A DNA stretch of 8,005 bases, from positions 1 through 8,005 of the forward strand of contig VBLN01000077.1 in the NCBI GenBank assembly GCA_005878685.1, written 5' to 3'. Every line of letters begins with the position of its first letter. Positions within the stretch are counted from its first letter, which is position 1. Source of the DNA: Deltaproteobacteria bacterium. GTDB lineage: Bacteria > Desulfobacterota > Binatia > UBA9968. Shown piece by piece: positions 6,661 through 8,005 of the stretch. The notes below the pieces were generated by a model. That model searched no databases. It had not been told where the DNA came from and worked only from the letters and a program-made list of their open reading frames with translations. A program made the position numbers and the translations under genes.

Positions 6661-6712
6661 CTCGTGATCGTTTTTCGTGCTCGTCCCACGAACACGAGCC
6701 ACGAAACACGAA
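6661..6712 (-). repeat. CGTG-rich intergenic repeat with imperfect hairpin
   Basis: The gap between the aldolase gene and the first tandem SBP holds many CGTG/CACG units. The plus strand has left arm TTTCGTGCTCGT (6673-6684), a 9-nt loop, and right arm ACGAGCCACGAAA (6694-6706). They pair over 12 bp with one bulged C. It begins two bases after the aldolase stop. No U-run follows on the minus strand, so it is not a classical terminator; it could be a dispersed REP-like element or an mRNA stem that modulates expression of the genes downstream. Only one copy occurs in this window. Confidence 0.6.
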
Positions 6713-6713
6713 T

Positions 6714-7475
6714 TTATGTCCAACCCCTGGTCCACTTCTCTTTCTTTCTGATCTTGTCCGCATAGTAGGCCCACTCGGCGGAGTGGGCCATGTTGCTTCT
6801 CGGCCGAGCGAAAAGCTTATCCTTGCTTGCGCCCAGTTCTTTGAGAAATTCTTCCGTCGGTCCGGCGAAGCCGAGGAGATGGGCCATCGCTTGAATCTTG
6901 GCTGTCCGCTCCATGTAAAGCGCGTGCATGGACGCCTCGTCGATGGTCCTCCCGACCGTCACGATGCCGTGTCCCTTGATCATGATCCCCGCCGCTTTAT
7001 CGAGCGCGCGGGCCAGCTCCGCGCCTTCGGCTTCATCCAGGATGTAGATGGGCCGCGGATAGATGGGCACGCCCTCGCCGAAGCGAAACGATTGCATGTG
7101 AACGCAGGCCAGCGGCTTCTCGGCCAGGCTGAGCGCGATACACATCGGCGCATGAGAGTGAACGATAGAGTTGACGTCCGGTCTCGCCTTGAAAATCTCC
7201 GTGTAGATCGTCGCTTCTCGCGGGATCGAGCCCACGCCCGAGAGCTTCTTGAGCGAGTAGTCGAAGCGCACCAGCCAATCGTCTTTCCCCTTTTCTTCCG
7301 GCCGGCGGAACATTTGCACCGCCACAGCCTCTTGCTCCGGCAGACGAGCTCCAACGTGGCCCCAGATATCGCCGATCTCCCACTCCAAAATCCGCGCCGC
7401 GATTTTCAGCTCCTCTTCGACGAGCCTGGCTGCCGTCCGTCGCTTTTGGGCTCCATGATGTCTGCTCTGCTTCAT
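6714..7475 (-). CDS. class II aldolase/adducin family protein
   Basis: The 253-residue protein has the FucA/AraD fold signature and no signal peptide. The metal and catalytic residues are all present: Glu87, His106 and His108 in VHSHAP, and His169 in KGHGIV. Their spacing (19 residues from Glu to the first His, 63 from the first to the third His) equals that of Escherichia coli FucA (Glu73, His92, His94, His155). Family members are Zn-dependent aldolases for sugar phosphates and related keto acids, epimerases, or decarboxylases such as 3,4-dihydroxyphthalate decarboxylase. The protein is longer than FucA (about 215 residues) because of an N-terminal helix (about 14-36) and a basic C-terminus KIRKKEKWTRGWT. 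ATG 7473-7475 is preceded by GGGGAAAAAG and lies 14 nt after the preceding SBP gene, a tight operon junction. Neighbouring SBPs and a hydrolase suggest catabolism of an imported acid. Family secure; reaction unassigned. Confidence 0.92.
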   Translation of the reverse strand: MKQSRHHGAQKRRTAARLVEEELKIAARILEWEIGDIWGHVGARLPEQEAVAVQMFRRPEEKGKDDWLVRFDYSLKKLSGVGSIPREATIYTEIFKARPDVNSIVHSHAPMCIALSLAEKPLACVHMQSFRFGEGVPIYPRPIYILDEAEGAELARALDKAAGIMIKGHGIVTVGRTIDEASMHALYMERTAKIQAMAHLLGFAGPTEEFLKELGASKDKLFARPRSNMAHSAEWAYYADKIRKKEKWTRGWT

Positions 7476-7489
7476 CTTTTTCCCCGTAA

Positions 7490-8005
7490 CTATTTTTTCT
7501 TGGCCCCGGCCAGCGCATCGTTCGCGAGCTTCAACGCCGCATTCTCGCCATCGATGTCCGCGGCGCGGCTGATCATCAGGTACTTGACCTTCGATTCGCG
7601 TCTATGGCTCAGCGGAATGATGTCCTTGGGAATGTCCTCTCTGAGCGATTCACGGACATTGCCTTCGCTTGCCAAATGCTGCTGGACGGCCACCTGACCC
7701 TCCCTGGAAAGCAGCCAATTGATGAGCACCTTCGCCGCGCTCGGATGAGGCGCGCGATTGACGAAGGCCACCGTGCCGTTGAACGGCGACACCGCGGCGC
7801 CTTCTTTAAAATGGCCGGGAGAAAAGTCCTTTATCGGAAGCCCTTGACTCATCGCCTTGGCGCTCTCCGAACTTCCCACGAAGACGCCAAGCGAAAATTT
7901 ACCCGTGGCCAGCCAGTCCAGCATCTGGGTGAAGTCCCGCGCCAGCGCGATGTCCGTCTCGGCGAAAAGCTTCGTGATAAACTTTGGACCAAGCTCCGGC
8001 TGGAA
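7490..8005 (-). CDS. extracellular solute-binding protein family 1, C-terminal 171 residues (5' end outside window)
   Basis: The frame is open from the right edge (first visible residues FQPELGPKF) to TAG 7490-7492, so only the C-terminal half of an SBP of about 340 residues is seen. Shared features with the tandem pair downstream are a segment ARDFTQMLDWLATGKFSLGV, corresponding to their SRD-R-ADALAKGKLAIG region, then APHPSAAKV and INWLLSREGQ. The tail differs: it ends in a short LKLANDALAGAKKK helix, not the FAEQILK extension, so this is a more distant relative and not a third copy of the duplication. It should be periplasmic. An internal ATG at 7922-7924 falls inside the conserved domain and is not the start. 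The aldolase gene starts 14 nt after its stop, so the two are surely co-transcribed. Ligand unknown; a permease gene may lie beyond the edge. Confidence 0.88.
   Translation of the reverse strand, partial: FQPELGPKFITKLFAETDIALARDFTQMLDWLATGKFSLGVFVGSSESAKAMSQGLPIKDFSPGHFKEGAAVSPFNGTVAFVNRAPHPSAAKVLINWLLSREGQVAVQQHLASEGNVRESLREDIPKDIIPLSHRRESKVKYLMISRAADIDGENAALKLANDALAGAKKK

Noticed and set aside
6637..6774. 46-codon N-terminal extension of the first tandem SBP
   Set aside because: It overlaps the aldolase gene, passes through the CGTG repeat and would place the signal peptide in the interior; the paralogue has no such extension.
6783..7697. Plus-strand open frame of about 300 codons opposite the aldolase gene
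   Set aside because: It runs across two real minus-strand genes and their junction, has no recognisable motif and no ribosome site; a composition artefact.

Overview
The window carries nine protein-coding genes, all on the minus strand, so it reads from high to low coordinates. It suggests a free-living, probably uncultured Gram-negative bacterium. The evidence is a Sec lipoprotein signal, a SPOR-domain envelope protein and several exported substrate-binding proteins (SBPs). Base composition looks moderately GC-rich by eye, somewhat less so in the first ~900 bases. Tandem NMT1-type and family-1 SBPs next to amidohydrolase-2 and class II aldolase enzymes remind me of environmental lineages such as Methylomirabilota/Rokubacteria, Binatota, Tectomicrobia or other former deltaproteobacteria. 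That placement is inference and not resolved here.

Right part (8005 down to 2144), an uptake and catabolism cluster. In transcription order it holds the C-terminal part of a family-1 SBP (5' end outside the window), a class II aldolase/adducin-family enzyme with complete metal site, two tandem paralogous family-1 SBPs (about 71% identical over 344 ungapped residues by hand count), an NMT1/SsuA-like SBP, and an ACMSD-type amidohydrolase-2 enzyme. Gaps are short (14, 77, 24, 49 and 67 nt), as in an operon. No permease or ATPase gene is visible. A sigma70-like promoter lies in the 49-nt gap before the NMT1-type gene, placed so that its GTG start would be leaderless or nearly so; it may give the last two genes their own transcript. 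The 77-nt gap before the first tandem SBP holds a CGTG-rich imperfect inverted repeat. The likely joint role is capture of small organic acids or related compounds followed by decarboxylation, hydrolysis or aldol-type chemistry; the substrate cannot be read from the sequence.

Left part (1987 down to 1), an envelope group. A promoter-like sequence separates it from the catabolic cluster. It contains a seven-helix membrane protein resembling DUF5924 with a DUF2914-like C-terminal domain, a three-helix protein ending in a SPOR domain, and the first 25 codons of a probable lipoprotein that runs off the left edge. The first two are 50 nt apart and probably co-transcribed. Positions 76-230, before the lipoprotein, show no gene, convincing terminator or RNA.

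No non-coding stretch exceeds 300 bases. I saw no tRNA, rRNA, CRISPR array, transposase, integrase or clear rho-independent terminator. I did not find a demonstrably new system; the most unusual points are the SBP/enzyme arrangement without a transporter core, the tandem SBP pair with a conserved C-terminal tail, and the apparent leaderless gene.
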